DNA of 22,139 nucleotides from RGIG1959 sp045604545 (GCA_045604545.1 JAZUOG010000013.1:1-22139), one strand, 5' to 3'. Counted from the first letter of the stretch, positions 1 through 7,290 are shown. Numbers and translations are program-made. Notes: generated from the letters alone by a model not told the origin.

Positions 1-20
1 CCCGCGGCTTGCCGCAGGGG
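1..20. other. GC-rich hairpin at the window edge
   Basis: GCGG and CCGC pair around a CTTG loop, and CCC with GGG extend the stem past one bulged A. There is no good T-run on either side. It may be the end of a structure cut by the window edge, and no gene can be assigned to it. Confidence 0.3.
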
Positions 21-45
21 TGTTTGCTGTCAAAACAAAATAATG

Positions 46-74
46 CTGAAACCATTGCGGTTTCAGGACTTTTT
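46..74 (-). terminator. Intrinsic terminator of tRNA-Ala
   Basis: CTGAAACC (46-53) and GGTTTCAG (59-66) form a perfect 8-bp stem with a 5-nt loop. On the minus strand it lies 11 nt beyond the tRNA-Ala 3' end and is followed by a T-rich stretch (CATTATTTTGTTTTG). On the plus strand a short T5 run follows, so it may work in both directions. Confidence 0.6.
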
Positions 75-76
75 GA

Positions 77-152
77 TGGTGGAGACGAAGAGGATCGGAC
101 TCTCGACCTTACGGATGCGAACCGTACGCTCTCCCAGCTGAGCTACGCCCCC
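77..152 (-). tRNA. tRNA-Ala (anticodon CGC)
   Basis: The 76-nt gene folds as a full cloverleaf on the minus strand: acceptor GGGGGCG with CGTCTCC (two G-U pairs), D stem GCTC/GAGC, anticodon stem TACGG/CCGTA with loop TTCGCAT, T stem GAGAG/CTCTT, and an encoded CCA. Anticodon CGC reads GCG (Ala). The T loop reads TCCGATC, so position 55, almost always T (pseudouridine), is C. The gene has its own promoter and terminator. Confidence 0.92.
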
Positions 153-183
153 AAATAGGATGTGCACCGATCAGTGCTTGTCT

Positions 184-212
184 ATCTTATTGCAAAAAAC
201 GCGATTTGTCAA
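184..212 (-). promoter_or_regulatory. Promoter of tRNA-Ala
   Basis: On the minus strand a perfect -35 box TTGACA (207-212) is followed after 17 nt by TAAGAT (184-189). It lies about 30 nt upstream of the mature tRNA 5' end and is divergent from the next plus-strand gene. Confidence 0.75.
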
Positions 213-299
213 GTCCTAAATGGCAATTTTTCAAAAAAAATACAGAAAATCATAAAATTAACAAAAGATTTGCGAGGAAAGATTTACAAGAGCTCTTTT

Positions 300-328
300 T
301 TGTGTTAAAATACATAAGATTATATTAT
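300..328 (+). promoter_or_regulatory. Candidate promoter of the four-gene run
   Basis: TTGTGT (300-305), 17 nt, TATTAT (323-328) in a very AT-rich stretch. TATACT at 326-331 is an alternative -10 box. It is the only plausible start for the genes that follow. The boxes are imperfect and the exact position is uncertain. Confidence 0.4.
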
Positions 329-376
329 ACTTGAGAAAGTATGCTCGGATACCCCGAAAAAAAGGAGTCTGCACTG

Positions 377-1909
377 ATGAAAAGATATGTTTGTCTGCTC
401 GCATGCTTACTGCTGATGGTGATGTCTGTTCCCGTTTTTGCAGTACCCGAAAATAACACGCAACCCGATGATGGATACACGCACCTTAAGGTTGTGATGG
501 ATTGTGTTGTTGATACTGCCGAAAAAACGATTGTTGTCGGATTGAAAGACGAAAACGGCGGTTCTGTGAACGGATATGTGTATATTGAAGTGGACGGTGA
601 GCCTTTCGGTGACGGTGTCAACGCGACGGATCACGACAATCGCGTGGCAGGCGCCGTGGCGAAAATTCGTTATACGGAAGTCCCGTCGACGGCGACCTCC
701 GTTCAGGTTGTTTCTTCATCGTATACGTGGGATGTTATTTTGTTTGAAGAAGCAAGACAAGATGTGACCGAAGAGGTGTTCACCTCCCTTGGTTACGATG
801 TGAATACGACGACAACGACACAAACAACACAAGCTCAACAAACCGATGCAACGACCGCTCCCGAAGAGACAATGCCGACAACAGGCGTCCCTCAAAACGG
901 TCGTGAACAGCTCGCCATTGATGTGGATGCGGCCCTTGCGGAACACTTCGGATATTCCGAAACGGAACTGGAATCCCGCATTAAAGCGTATGTCAATGCC
1001 GATGATTATGCGTATTATGTCGGCGATACCGCCGCAACGTTGCATCTGCAAATCACTTATGATGAGGCGAGTTCTGCTGACACTACCCGTTTCCTTGATG
1101 CCAAAAATGCCGACAGCCGCTATGCTTCGTATGCGGATGCCGATGTCAACGGTATGGCGTTTGCCATCAGCTTGGTGTTTACGGACGAAGCGGGCAATGT
1201 GGAAATATTGGACGCTGCAGAATTGACATATGATATGGAGATGGTTATTCCGTCTTCCATGCAAAAAACAAAAGAGCTGACCTTTGCCGTGATCGGTGAA
1301 GACGGAAAGCTTTCCGAGTTGAAGGCGGCCTATCCGAGCAACGGCGCGATCGTGTTATCACTCGGCTCATTCCAAAGTTTTGCGGTGATGGCGTTCGGAA
1401 CACAAACGGAAAAAGTGGTTGAGCAACCCGGTGTATTTGCGGCCATGCTGAATGTTTTCAACACCTGGCAAACCGCACTGGCGTTTGTGGGCGGCGTTAT
1501 GCTGATCGTCGGCGGCATCGTGTTGGTGGTGATCACCGGTATGAGAAAACGTCGGATTGAGGAAGAAGCGGAGATAGAGGAAGAGCTTGAGAGCATGCCG
1601 ATGCTTGCCGAAGACGCCTGCAAGCCCCCTGTTCCTTCTCGTAAGACAATGCCTGAATTACAGACACCGCCTCAAAAGAAATCTCTCGACGAAGCCATTC
1701 CCGTGATCCATCGCATAGAAAGCGATGAGCCGATCGATCCCGAGGCATTCGGACGACTTTCGGAACAGTCTGTTGTTCCCGCTAAGGTGACACCCCGTCC
1801 TGTCCCCGTGGCACCTTCCAAACCAACCTGTAATCAGCCAAACGTTCCGTCGGTTGACGAATTGCTCGATGAACTGACGGAAGATCTTGAGAACCTCAAG
1901 AAACAATAA
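377..1909 (+). CDS. Secreted or membrane-anchored protein of unknown function (signal peptide, one TM helix)
   Basis: I do not recognise the family. The start at 377 is chosen because AAAGGAG (361-367) lies 9 nt upstream and the product then begins with a clear signal peptide: MKRY, a Leu-rich core, and an Ala-type cleavage site near residue 22. An in-frame ATG at 341 lacks both. The 510-aa protein has an extracellular part of about 345 residues, split by a Thr/Gln-rich linker (about 131-160), one TM helix (about 367-388) with the stop-transfer motif RKRR, and a cytoplasmic tail of about 120 residues. The tail is first acidic (Glu-rich), then Pro-rich, and ends in an amphipathic acidic helix. 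The topology, with an outside domain linked to an inside tail, fits a sensor or cell-envelope scaffold, but that is inference. Its stop codon overlaps the ribosome site of ymdB, so the two are cotranscribed. Confidence 0.8.
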   Translation: MKRYVCLLACLLLMVMSVPVFAVPENNTQPDDGYTHLKVVMDCVVDTAEKTIVVGLKDENGGSVNGYVYIEVDGEPFGDGVNATDHDNRVAGAVAKIRYTEVPSTATSVQVVSSSYTWDVILFEEARQDVTEEVFTSLGYDVNTTTTTQTTQAQQTDATTAPEETMPTTGVPQNGREQLAIDVDAALAEHFGYSETELESRIKAYVNADDYAYYVGDTAATLHLQITYDEASSADTTRFLDAKNADSRYASYADADVNGMAFAISLVFTDEAGNVEILDAAELTYDMEMVIPSSMQKTKELTFAVIGEDGKLSELKAAYPSNGAIVLSLGSFQSFAVMAFGTQTEKVVEQPGVFAAMLNVFNTWQTALAFVGGVMLIVGGIVLVVITGMRKRRIEEEAEIEEELESMPMLAEDACKPPVPSRKTMPELQTPPQKKSLDEAIPVIHRIESDEPIDPEAFGRLSEQSVVPAKVTPRPVPVAPSKPTCNQPNVPSVDELLDELTEDLENLKKQ

Positions 1910-1921
1910 GGAGGTGCTCTG

Positions 1922-2692
1922 ATGCGGGTTTTGTGCGTGGGCGATGTTGTTGCCACATCCGGTTGTCAAAAATTGCGACAGCTTCTCCCAAAACTGAAAC
2001 AACACTATCAAGTTGATGTGTGCATTGTCAACGGAGAAAATTCCGCCGATGGCAACGGTATGACACCGACATCCTTCCGATCGCTTCTCGACAGCGGCGC
2101 CGATGTCGTCACAGGCGGCAATCACAGTTTCCGCCGCCGTGAGATGTATGATCTTTACGATGAGCATCCGTTTGTATTACGCCCTGCCAATTTTCCCGAC
2201 TCTGCCCCCGGAAAAGGTGTGTGTGTGGTTGATCGCGGACGGTACAAATTGGTCGTGATCAATTTAATCGGTGTTGTGTATATGGAAGCGATGCACTGTC
2301 CCTTTGAAACGCTCGATAAGTTGCTCAAGGAGCAGGAAAAGCCAACGTTTTGTGTGGTGGATTTTCACGCGGAAGCTACCGCCGAGAAAAAGGCGCTGGG
2401 CTATTACGCCGATGGTCGCGTTTCGGCTGTCATCGGTACACACACGCATGTGCAAACGGCTGATGAACAGATTCTTCCCGGCGGGACGGCGTTTATCACC
2501 GATGTCGGTATGACAGGACCGAAAGCGTCTGTGCTCGGCATCTGTCCCGAACAATCCATCGCCAAGATGCGGGACAAGCTTCCTGTCCGGTTTTCCGCCG
2601 CCCCCGGAGACGCATTTATCAATGCGGTACTTATCACTCTCGATGATAAGACCGGAAAAGCGGTATCGATCGAACGATTGATCGTGGAATAA
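1922..2692 (+). CDS. ymdB: YmdB-family metallophosphoesterase (2',3'-cyclic nucleotide phosphodiesterase type)
   Basis: The 256-aa protein matches the TIGR00282/YmdB family along its full length (usual length about 260). Visible dinuclear-metal ligands are D8, E39-N40, N67-H68, H149 in DFHAEAT, and H174/H176 in GTHTHVQTAD. The family signatures LRPANFP and TDVGMTGP are present. In Bacillus subtilis YmdB hydrolyses 2',3'-cAMP and influences the choice between motility and biofilm. Whether that role holds here is not known. The segment after GNH reads SFRRREM, where relatives usually have a W-D pair, a small departure in a non-ligand position. The ribosome site AAGGAGG (1908-1914) sits inside the stop region of the upstream gene, which indicates translational coupling. 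Confidence 0.93.
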   Translation: MRVLCVGDVVATSGCQKLRQLLPKLKQHYQVDVCIVNGENSADGNGMTPTSFRSLLDSGADVVTGGNHSFRRREMYDLYDEHPFVLRPANFPDSAPGKGVCVVDRGRYKLVVINLIGVVYMEAMHCPFETLDKLLKEQEKPTFCVVDFHAEATAEKKALGYYADGRVSAVIGTHTHVQTADEQILPGGTAFITDVGMTGPKASVLGICPEQSIAKMRDKLPVRFSAAPGDAFINAVLITLDDKTGKAVSIERLIVE

Positions 2693-2735
2693 CGATTCCC
2701 TTTGAAATAAACAGAACACAATCAGAAAGGACTGT

Positions 2736-5700
2736 ATGAATATGGACGAAAAGATCACCGGCGTTATTCATAATGAAGATGATGGATCTTCTTCGAATGA
2801 AAGCACGACGGTACCGACGCCCGAAGAGGTGGAGGAAGTCGTGTTCAAAGCCAAGGACAATTCGCTGGCGATGAAGAGACTGCTCATCGGATTGCTCATT
2901 GCCATCGTGTTTGTGGCGACGGTTGTAATGGTGTATCTCAAGGTATCCGATACGGAGACACTTGTCACGGAGGCGCAAAAGCTGCTGTATCCTCTGGGTG
3001 CCGGCGCTCTTGTCGGTACGATGGTCGTGGCGTGGCTGTATCATCAGACGCTTCGGAAAGAGGATGCCGTAGAAGCGAAAGCCTGGTTTTATCCCGTGCT
3101 TTCGGGTGCGGTAACGCTGGCTAGTGCCGCGTTGGCATACATTTGTATCGGTATGTGGCCTGTCGGTGAAGAAAGCGCTATGATCGTTGACCTTCATCAC
3201 CAGTATACGCCTATGCTGTCACAGCTTCGTGATATGCTGCTCGACGGTGGCAGTCCGCTGTATTCGTTTGAGATCGGTTCCGGCACCAGCTTTATTCCGA
3301 TGTTCGCCTATTATCTGGCAAGCCCGTTGAACCTGTTGCTGCTTCTTTTCCCGCAGCATCTGCTTGCTGAGGGTGTTCTTGTGATCACGCTTATCAAAAT
3401 GGCGCTGATGGGTGCCATGATGGCGCTGTGCATGCAGTATATTTTCAAACGCCGTGATTTCAGCCTTATTGCCATCGGCGTGATGTATGCACTCATGATG
3501 TATACACTGGCATATTCATGGAACATTATGTGGCTCGACTGCGTGATGTTCCTGCCGCTTGTTGTGATGGGCTTTGAGCATATGATGCGTACGGGAAAAT
3601 ACCTGGTGTATGTGTTGTCGCTCGCGTATGTGTTGTACGCCAACTATTATATCGGCTTCATGATCTGTATCTTCCTTGTGTTGTATTATGTTGCCTTCTT
3701 CTTCCGCGTCAAACGCGGTCCCGTGAAGCAACGCGTCGGTTTTGTGCGTTTTGTGATCGGTTCGCTTCTCGGCGGCGGTCTGGCGGCATTTATTTTGCTT
3801 CCCGCGTTTATTTCTTTGTCGGGAACCTCTGCGGCAGGCGGCAATATGCCGGAGTTTGCCACTAATTTCAATGTATTTGAACTGATCGGTCGCGGTCTTT
3901 ACGGCGTGGAACCGACCGTGCGTTCGGGCAATTTACCCAACACCTACTGCGGTGTGCTTGCGGTGCTTGCTCTTCCGATTTTCGCGACGATGTCGACCAT
4001 TCCGCTTCGCCGTCGTCTGGCATATCTCGGTCTGTTCTTTATGATGGGCATCAGCCTTGTGATCAATCAGCTCGATTTGCTGTGGCACGGCCTGCACTCC
4101 CCGAACGATCTGCCGTACCGCTTTTCCTTCCTTTACAGCTTTGCGTTGTTGTTGATTGCGTTTGAAGTGCTCTATCGCATCAAGGACATCAAACCGTCGC
4201 AAATTGCCGTGTCGGTGTTTGGTATTGCGGTTTATCTGATCATCGAAGAACAATTCGGCACGCAGGAGTATTCTTATGATTCTCTTTACCTCAGCTTTGC
4301 GCTGATTGCCGTTTATGCGGTGGTGATGTTGCTCGTTTCTCAAAAGAAGATGGTTGCCCGTGTCGGTTATTCTCTCATCGCGGTGTTTGTGGTGGCGGAA
4401 ATGATGTTTAATGCGGGACTGTCCTTGCAACAGTTGAACAACAACGAACATTACACCAACCACGACAGCTACCTCGACAACCAGAAAACACAGGTCGTGC
4501 AGGAATTGGTTGCGCAGATGCAGGCGATCGGTGATACGGAGATGGGGGACGACTTCTATCGTTTTGAATTTACTCCCGACCACACCCTTGTTGATACCGC
4601 CATGTTTGACTATCGCGGCATCAAGATCTTTGCTTCTACCGGATCCTACAGCATGACGCGCTTCATGGGCAGCCTCGGCTATGATGTCAACGGTGTCAAC
4701 AGTCAGGCGTACCGTCAATACATTCCGTCTGCAGACGCGATGTTGAGCTTGCGCTATATTGCACTTGATAAAGATCTTGTCGATCATCCGTATCTGGAAA
4801 AAATCAAAACGGTGAAGTCGGAAGATGGTGCCAACACCTATCACATTTACCGCAACAAGGCGTATCTGCCTGTCGGCTTCATGGCGAATGCGGGAATTAA
4901 AGAACATGAATTTGAGTATTACAACCCCATTGTCAGCCAGAACACGCTCTATCAGGCGTTGACCGGCACTGCTGAAAACATTATGATCACAGAGCCCATC
5001 ACCACCAGCATGACGAATCTGGCTTCTGTGACGGGAGATGCGTCGTTCAGCATGAGCGGCTCCGGTACCGGTGTGTTTACGGCGACGGTATCCAAGACTG
5101 CCGAAACCTATGTGTATGTCGATTGCCGTGCGGCATCTTCGATCAATGTCAGTGTCAAGGGCGGTTCCTCTTGGAATGTGACCACTCATCAGCCGTATAT
5201 GGTCAACGCCGGTGTGCTGAATGAAGGCACCGAAATCGAAGTGCGTGTGACGTCAAACAACGGTTGCAGTGGTAACATCTACGTTTCACATCTTGATCAG
5301 GACGTGTTTAACCGCGACATTGAAATGCTCAGCGATGAAGCGTTGAAAATCACCTCGTTTGATGACAGCAGCATGGAAGGTGTCGTGAATGCCAAAGCAG
5401 ATGGTGTCATGTGCATGTCTATCGAATACGATGCCGGCTGGACGGTTGAAGTTGACGGCAAAGAGGTGGAAACCTTCCGCCTGTATATCGATAACGACAA
5501 CGCCGAACAGGCTCAGGGCGAGGCGGATCGTGACGGTGCCGGTGACATCAACCGCAACGATTACGGTGCAATGCTTGGCTTCGAAGTCGGGGCAGGTCAG
5601 CACACCGTCACGCTGAAGTTCTCGCCCCGCGGATTGCTCCCGGGCATTGTGATCAGTGTGGTATCTTTGGGCGCACTGTTGGTCGTGCTTGATTCTGTCA

Positions 5701-5786
5701 AGCGTCGCGACACGGGAAAAGGCTTTCTCCCGTTTTTAAACAGCAAGAAAGCGGTAGTTGAAGATAAAGGAGACGATGAAGCATGA
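2736..5786 (+). CDS. yfhO: YfhO-family membrane glycosyltransferase
   Basis: This 1016-aa polytopic protein has the YfhO (PF09586) pattern: a cytosolic N-terminus, TM helices near 47-69, 84-103 and 118-138, then an extracytoplasmic motif with D152 and Q156-Y157 and the stretch LYSFEIGSG...FAYYLASPLN. Further helices carry YANYYIGF and LPYRFSF, followed by a large extracellular beta-rich region and a last TM helix near the C-terminus. In B. subtilis and Listeria, YfhO-type GT-C proteins move a sugar from a polyprenyl-phosphate donor onto lipoteichoic acid. The donor is made by a CsbB-type GT2 enzyme, and such a gene overlaps the 3' end here by 4 nt (ATGA). AGAAAGGA (2724-2731) could serve ATG 2736 or ATG 2742, so the start is uncertain by two residues. 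The acceptor polymer is not known from sequence. Confidence 0.9.
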   Translation: MNMDEKITGVIHNEDDGSSSNESTTVPTPEEVEEVVFKAKDNSLAMKRLLIGLLIAIVFVATVVMVYLKVSDTETLVTEAQKLLYPLGAGALVGTMVVAWLYHQTLRKEDAVEAKAWFYPVLSGAVTLASAALAYICIGMWPVGEESAMIVDLHHQYTPMLSQLRDMLLDGGSPLYSFEIGSGTSFIPMFAYYLASPLNLLLLLFPQHLLAEGVLVITLIKMALMGAMMALCMQYIFKRRDFSLIAIGVMYALMMYTLAYSWNIMWLDCVMFLPLVVMGFEHMMRTGKYLVYVLSLAYVLYANYYIGFMICIFLVLYYVAFFFRVKRGPVKQRVGFVRFVIGSLLGGGLAAFILLPAFISLSGTSAAGGNMPEFATNFNVFELIGRGLYGVEPTVRSGNLPNTYCGVLAVLALPIFATMSTIPLRRRLAYLGLFFMMGISLVINQLDLLWHGLHSPNDLPYRFSFLYSFALLLIAFEVLYRIKDIKPSQIAVSVFGIAVYLIIEEQFGTQEYSYDSLYLSFALIAVYAVVMLLVSQKKMVARVGYSLIAVFVVAEMMFNAGLSLQQLNNNEHYTNHDSYLDNQKTQVVQELVAQMQAIGDTEMGDDFYRFEFTPDHTLVDTAMFDYRGIKIFASTGSYSMTRFMGSLGYDVNGVNSQAYRQYIPSADAMLSLRYIALDKDLVDHPYLEKIKTVKSEDGANTYHIYRNKAYLPVGFMANAGIKEHEFEYYNPIVSQNTLYQALTGTAENIMITEPITTSMTNLASVTGDASFSMSGSGTGVFTATVSKTAETYVYVDCRAASSINVSVKGGSSWNVTTHQPYMVNAGVLNEGTEIEVRVTSNNGCSGNIYVSHLDQDVFNRDIEMLSDEALKITSFDDSSMEGVVNAKADGVMCMSIEYDAGWTVEVDGKEVETFRLYIDNDNAEQAQGEADRDGAGDINRNDYGAMLGFEVGAGQHTVTLKFSPRGLLPGIVISVVSLGALLVVLDSVKRRDTGKGFLPFLNSKKAVVEDKGDDEA

Positions 5787-6727
5787 TCACCGTCATTATG
5801 CCGGTTTATAACGAAGGCGAATTCATTTACCAAAATGTTCTCACCGTGGACAAGATCCTCGCCGAAGCGAACATTGAGCATCAATTTCTGCTTGTCGACG
5901 ATGGCTCGAAGGACAACAGCTGGGACGAGCTGAGCAGACTCGCCAATGATTATGAGCAGGTTTCTGCCATTCGCTTGTCCCGCAATTTCGGAAAAGAGCT
6001 TGCCTTGTGTGCGGCACTGGAAAATGCTGACGGCGATGCGGTGGTCGTGATGGATTCCGATCTTCAGCATCCGCCTCAGTATATCCCCGAAATGGTCCGC
6101 TTGTGGCAGGAAGAGGGCTATGATGTCGTTGAGGGCGTGAAAGCCGATCGCGGCAAGGAGTCTCTCGGTGGAAAAATTGCCGCCATGACTTTCTATAAGC
6201 TGTTTAAAAAATCCACGAAAATCGATATCGGCGTTGCATCGGACTTCAAACTTATGAATCGCGCTTCGCTCGAAGCGTGGAAGCAGATGCCCGAGAGAAA
6301 CACGTTCTTCCGCGGTTTGTCGGCATGGGTCGGATTTAAACGTTATGCGATGCCGTTTGAGGTAGCTGAGCGCGCCGGCGGCGAGACGAAATGGACGTTC
6401 AAGAGCCTGTTGCGACTGGCGGTGAATTCCATCACCTCTTATACAGCGGCACCGTTGTTTTTGGTGTTCTGGATCGGTATGATCATGTTGCTGGCGAGCG
6501 TTGTGCTGGGAATCCAGACCTTGATCAATTTCTTCCTCGGTGCGGCCGGCGGCTTCTCAACGGTCATTCTGCTCCAGCTGTTTATCGGCAGCTGTACGAT
6601 GATCAGTTTGAGTATTATCGGGTTGTATATCTCCAAGATTTACGAAGAGGTTAAGGCACGCCCGCGTTATCTGATCAAGGAAAAGCTCGGTAATGCGATT
6701 TTGAAGGATCAAAAACCCATCAGATAA
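5783..6727 (+). CDS. GT2-family polyprenyl-phosphate glycosyltransferase (CsbB/GtrB type)
   Basis: The 314-aa enzyme has a cytosolic GT-A domain (1 to about 215) and two C-terminal TM helices (about 223-246 and 258-283), the layout of CsbB, GtrB and dolichol-phosphate-mannose-synthase-like proteins. Visible motifs are PVYNE, VDDGS (D39-D40), the metal-binding D91-S-D93 in MDSDLQHPP, D154 in ASDFKL, the ERNTFFRGL loop, and AGGETKW before the helices. It is expected to transfer a nucleotide-activated sugar to undecaprenyl phosphate. The start overlaps the yfhO stop by 4 nt and AAAGGAG (5766-5772) lies 10 nt upstream, so the two are coupled. This supports a donor-synthase/transferase pair. The sugar cannot be read from sequence. 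Confidence 0.92.
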   Translation: MITVIMPVYNEGEFIYQNVLTVDKILAEANIEHQFLLVDDGSKDNSWDELSRLANDYEQVSAIRLSRNFGKELALCAALENADGDAVVVMDSDLQHPPQYIPEMVRLWQEEGYDVVEGVKADRGKESLGGKIAAMTFYKLFKKSTKIDIGVASDFKLMNRASLEAWKQMPERNTFFRGLSAWVGFKRYAMPFEVAERAGGETKWTFKSLLRLAVNSITSYTAAPLFLVFWIGMIMLLASVVLGIQTLINFFLGAAGGFSTVILLQLFIGSCTMISLSIIGLYISKIYEEVKARPRYLIKEKLGNAILKDQKPIR

Positions 6728-6757
6728 AAAATTATTCGATTTTTTTACGAAAAAGAC

Positions 6758-6786
6758 TTGCTTTTTTTGATCTTTTCCGATATACT
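6758..6786 (+). promoter_or_regulatory. Promoter of tRNA-Pro
   Basis: TTGCTT (6758-6763), 17 nt, TATACT (6781-6786). The predicted transcription start, near 6793, falls inside the hairpin at 6790-6814. Confidence 0.6.
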
Positions 6787-6789
6787 AAT

Positions 6790-6820
6790 GGACGTCCGCT
6801 GAATACGGACGTCCGTTTTT
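6790..6820 (+). terminator. Intrinsic terminator between the GT2 gene and tRNA-Pro
   Basis: GGACGTCCG (6790-6798) and CGGACGTCC (6806-6814) form a perfect 9-bp stem with a 7-nt loop, followed by GTTTTT. It is the only good terminator for the four-gene run. It overlaps the start site of the tRNA-Pro promoter, so tRNA transcripts would carry only part of the 5' arm. Confidence 0.7.
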
Positions 6821-6825
6821 CATAT

Positions 6826-6902
6826 CGGGGTGTGGCGAAGCTTGGTATCGCGCTTGGTTCGGGACCAAGAGGCCTCGGGTTCGAACCCCGACCCTCCGAC
6901 CA
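6826..6902 (+). tRNA. tRNA-Pro (anticodon CGG)
   Basis: The 77-nt cloverleaf has D stem GCGA/TCGC, anticodon stem CTTGG/CCAAG with loop TTCGGGA (anticodon CGG, codon CCG), T stem TCGGG/CCCGA with the canonical loop TTCGAAC, and an encoded CCA. The acceptor CGGGGTG pairs with CCCTCCG except for a T6 x C68 mismatch, and has a G-T pair at position 4. The helix is therefore weaker than in typical tRNA-Pro. A terminator follows directly. Confidence 0.9.
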
Positions 6903-6941
6903 AAAAATAAAGTCCACCCAATCGGGTGGGCTTTATTTTTT
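6902..6941 (+). terminator. Terminator of tRNA-Pro
   Basis: The A-rich arm with AAATAAAG...CCACCC (6902-6919) pairs with GGGTGGGCTTTATTTTTT (6924-6941) around a short loop, with one unpaired T in the left arm. The stem ends in a T6 run. The symmetric A/T flanks suggest it can work in both directions. Its right half is part of the 53-bp direct repeat. Confidence 0.85.
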
Positions 6942-6967
6942 GCTGACGGAAACGGGATTCGAAAGAA
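6915..6967 (+). repeat. 53-bp direct repeat, copy 1
   Basis: This stretch is identical over 53 bp to 7193-7245, giving a 278-bp period. It holds the loop-proximal left arm and the right arm of the tRNA-Pro terminator, then GCTGACGGAAACGGGATTCG and AAAGAA. Read on the minus strand, TTCGAATCCCG resembles the T-loop and 3' T-stem of a tRNA. No complete tRNA can be folded from it. Confidence 0.95.
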
Positions 6968-7016
6968 CCGAGTGCGAGCGCCGCCGGGGGCGGGGAGAGC
7001 GAGCACGATGGGCTGT

Positions 7017-7053
7017 GCCGCAACACGGTTTTGCAAGCCGCACACATTGCGGC
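7017..7053. other. Stem-loop between the direct repeats
   Basis: GCCGCAA (7017-7023) pairs with TTGCGGC (7047-7053). Inside, CGGTTT (7026-7031) pairs with AAGCCG (7035-7040) around a TGC loop. No T-run follows, so it is not a terminator. It belongs to a GC-rich noncoding stretch (6968-7080) with no credible ORF. Confidence 0.4.
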
Positions 7054-7082
7054 GAAGAAAAACCGATTGTTGCAAACGTTAG

Positions 7083-7151
7083 TTAAGAAAACGTGCCGGG
7101 GCACGTTTTTAGTCCCGTTGAGTTGATCAGATTATCGTTTTTACATGTACC
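7083..7151 (+). repeat. 69-bp hairpin element, copy 1
   Basis: It begins TTAAG, then AAAACGTGCC-GG-GGCACGTTTT forms a perfect 10-bp stem. TAG, a variable stretch, and a tail with GAGTTGATCAGA and ending GTACC follow. The second copy lies at 12620-12688 on the minus strand with the same length. The inner five stem pairs differ but remain complementary. Outer AACG and CGTT could pair as a second helix. Confidence 0.85.
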
Positions 7152-7192
7152 AAAAGACGAGATAACAACTGCCTCTTTGAACCGACACCCGA

Positions 7193-7245
7193 CACCCAAT
7201 CGGGTGGGCTTTATTTTTTGCTGACGGAAACGGGATTCGAAAGAA
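7193..7245 (+). repeat. 53-bp direct repeat, copy 2
   Basis: Identical to 6915-6967. The A-rich outer left arm of the terminator is absent here, so the hairpin is shortened to CACCC/GGGTG-type pairing before the T-run. This copy lies 46 nt before the promoter of the TIR gene. Confidence 0.95.
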
Positions 7246-7290
7246 GCAAGTGCCGTTTGCGTGATGTGAGAAAATGAACGCCGACATTGA

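Noticed and set aside
6732..7104. Several short ORFs over the tRNA-Pro locus on both strands
   Set aside because: They read through the tRNA, its terminator and the repeats. The translations consist of tRNA-derived phrases and have no start signals, so the region is noncoding.
6968..7192. Insertion sequence or transposase gene
   Set aside because: No transposase ORF and no terminal inverted repeats are visible. At most it is a non-autonomous element.
6915..7245. CRISPR array
   Set aside because: There are only two repeat copies, of 53 bp, with a 225-bp gap that is structured itself. No cas genes are present.
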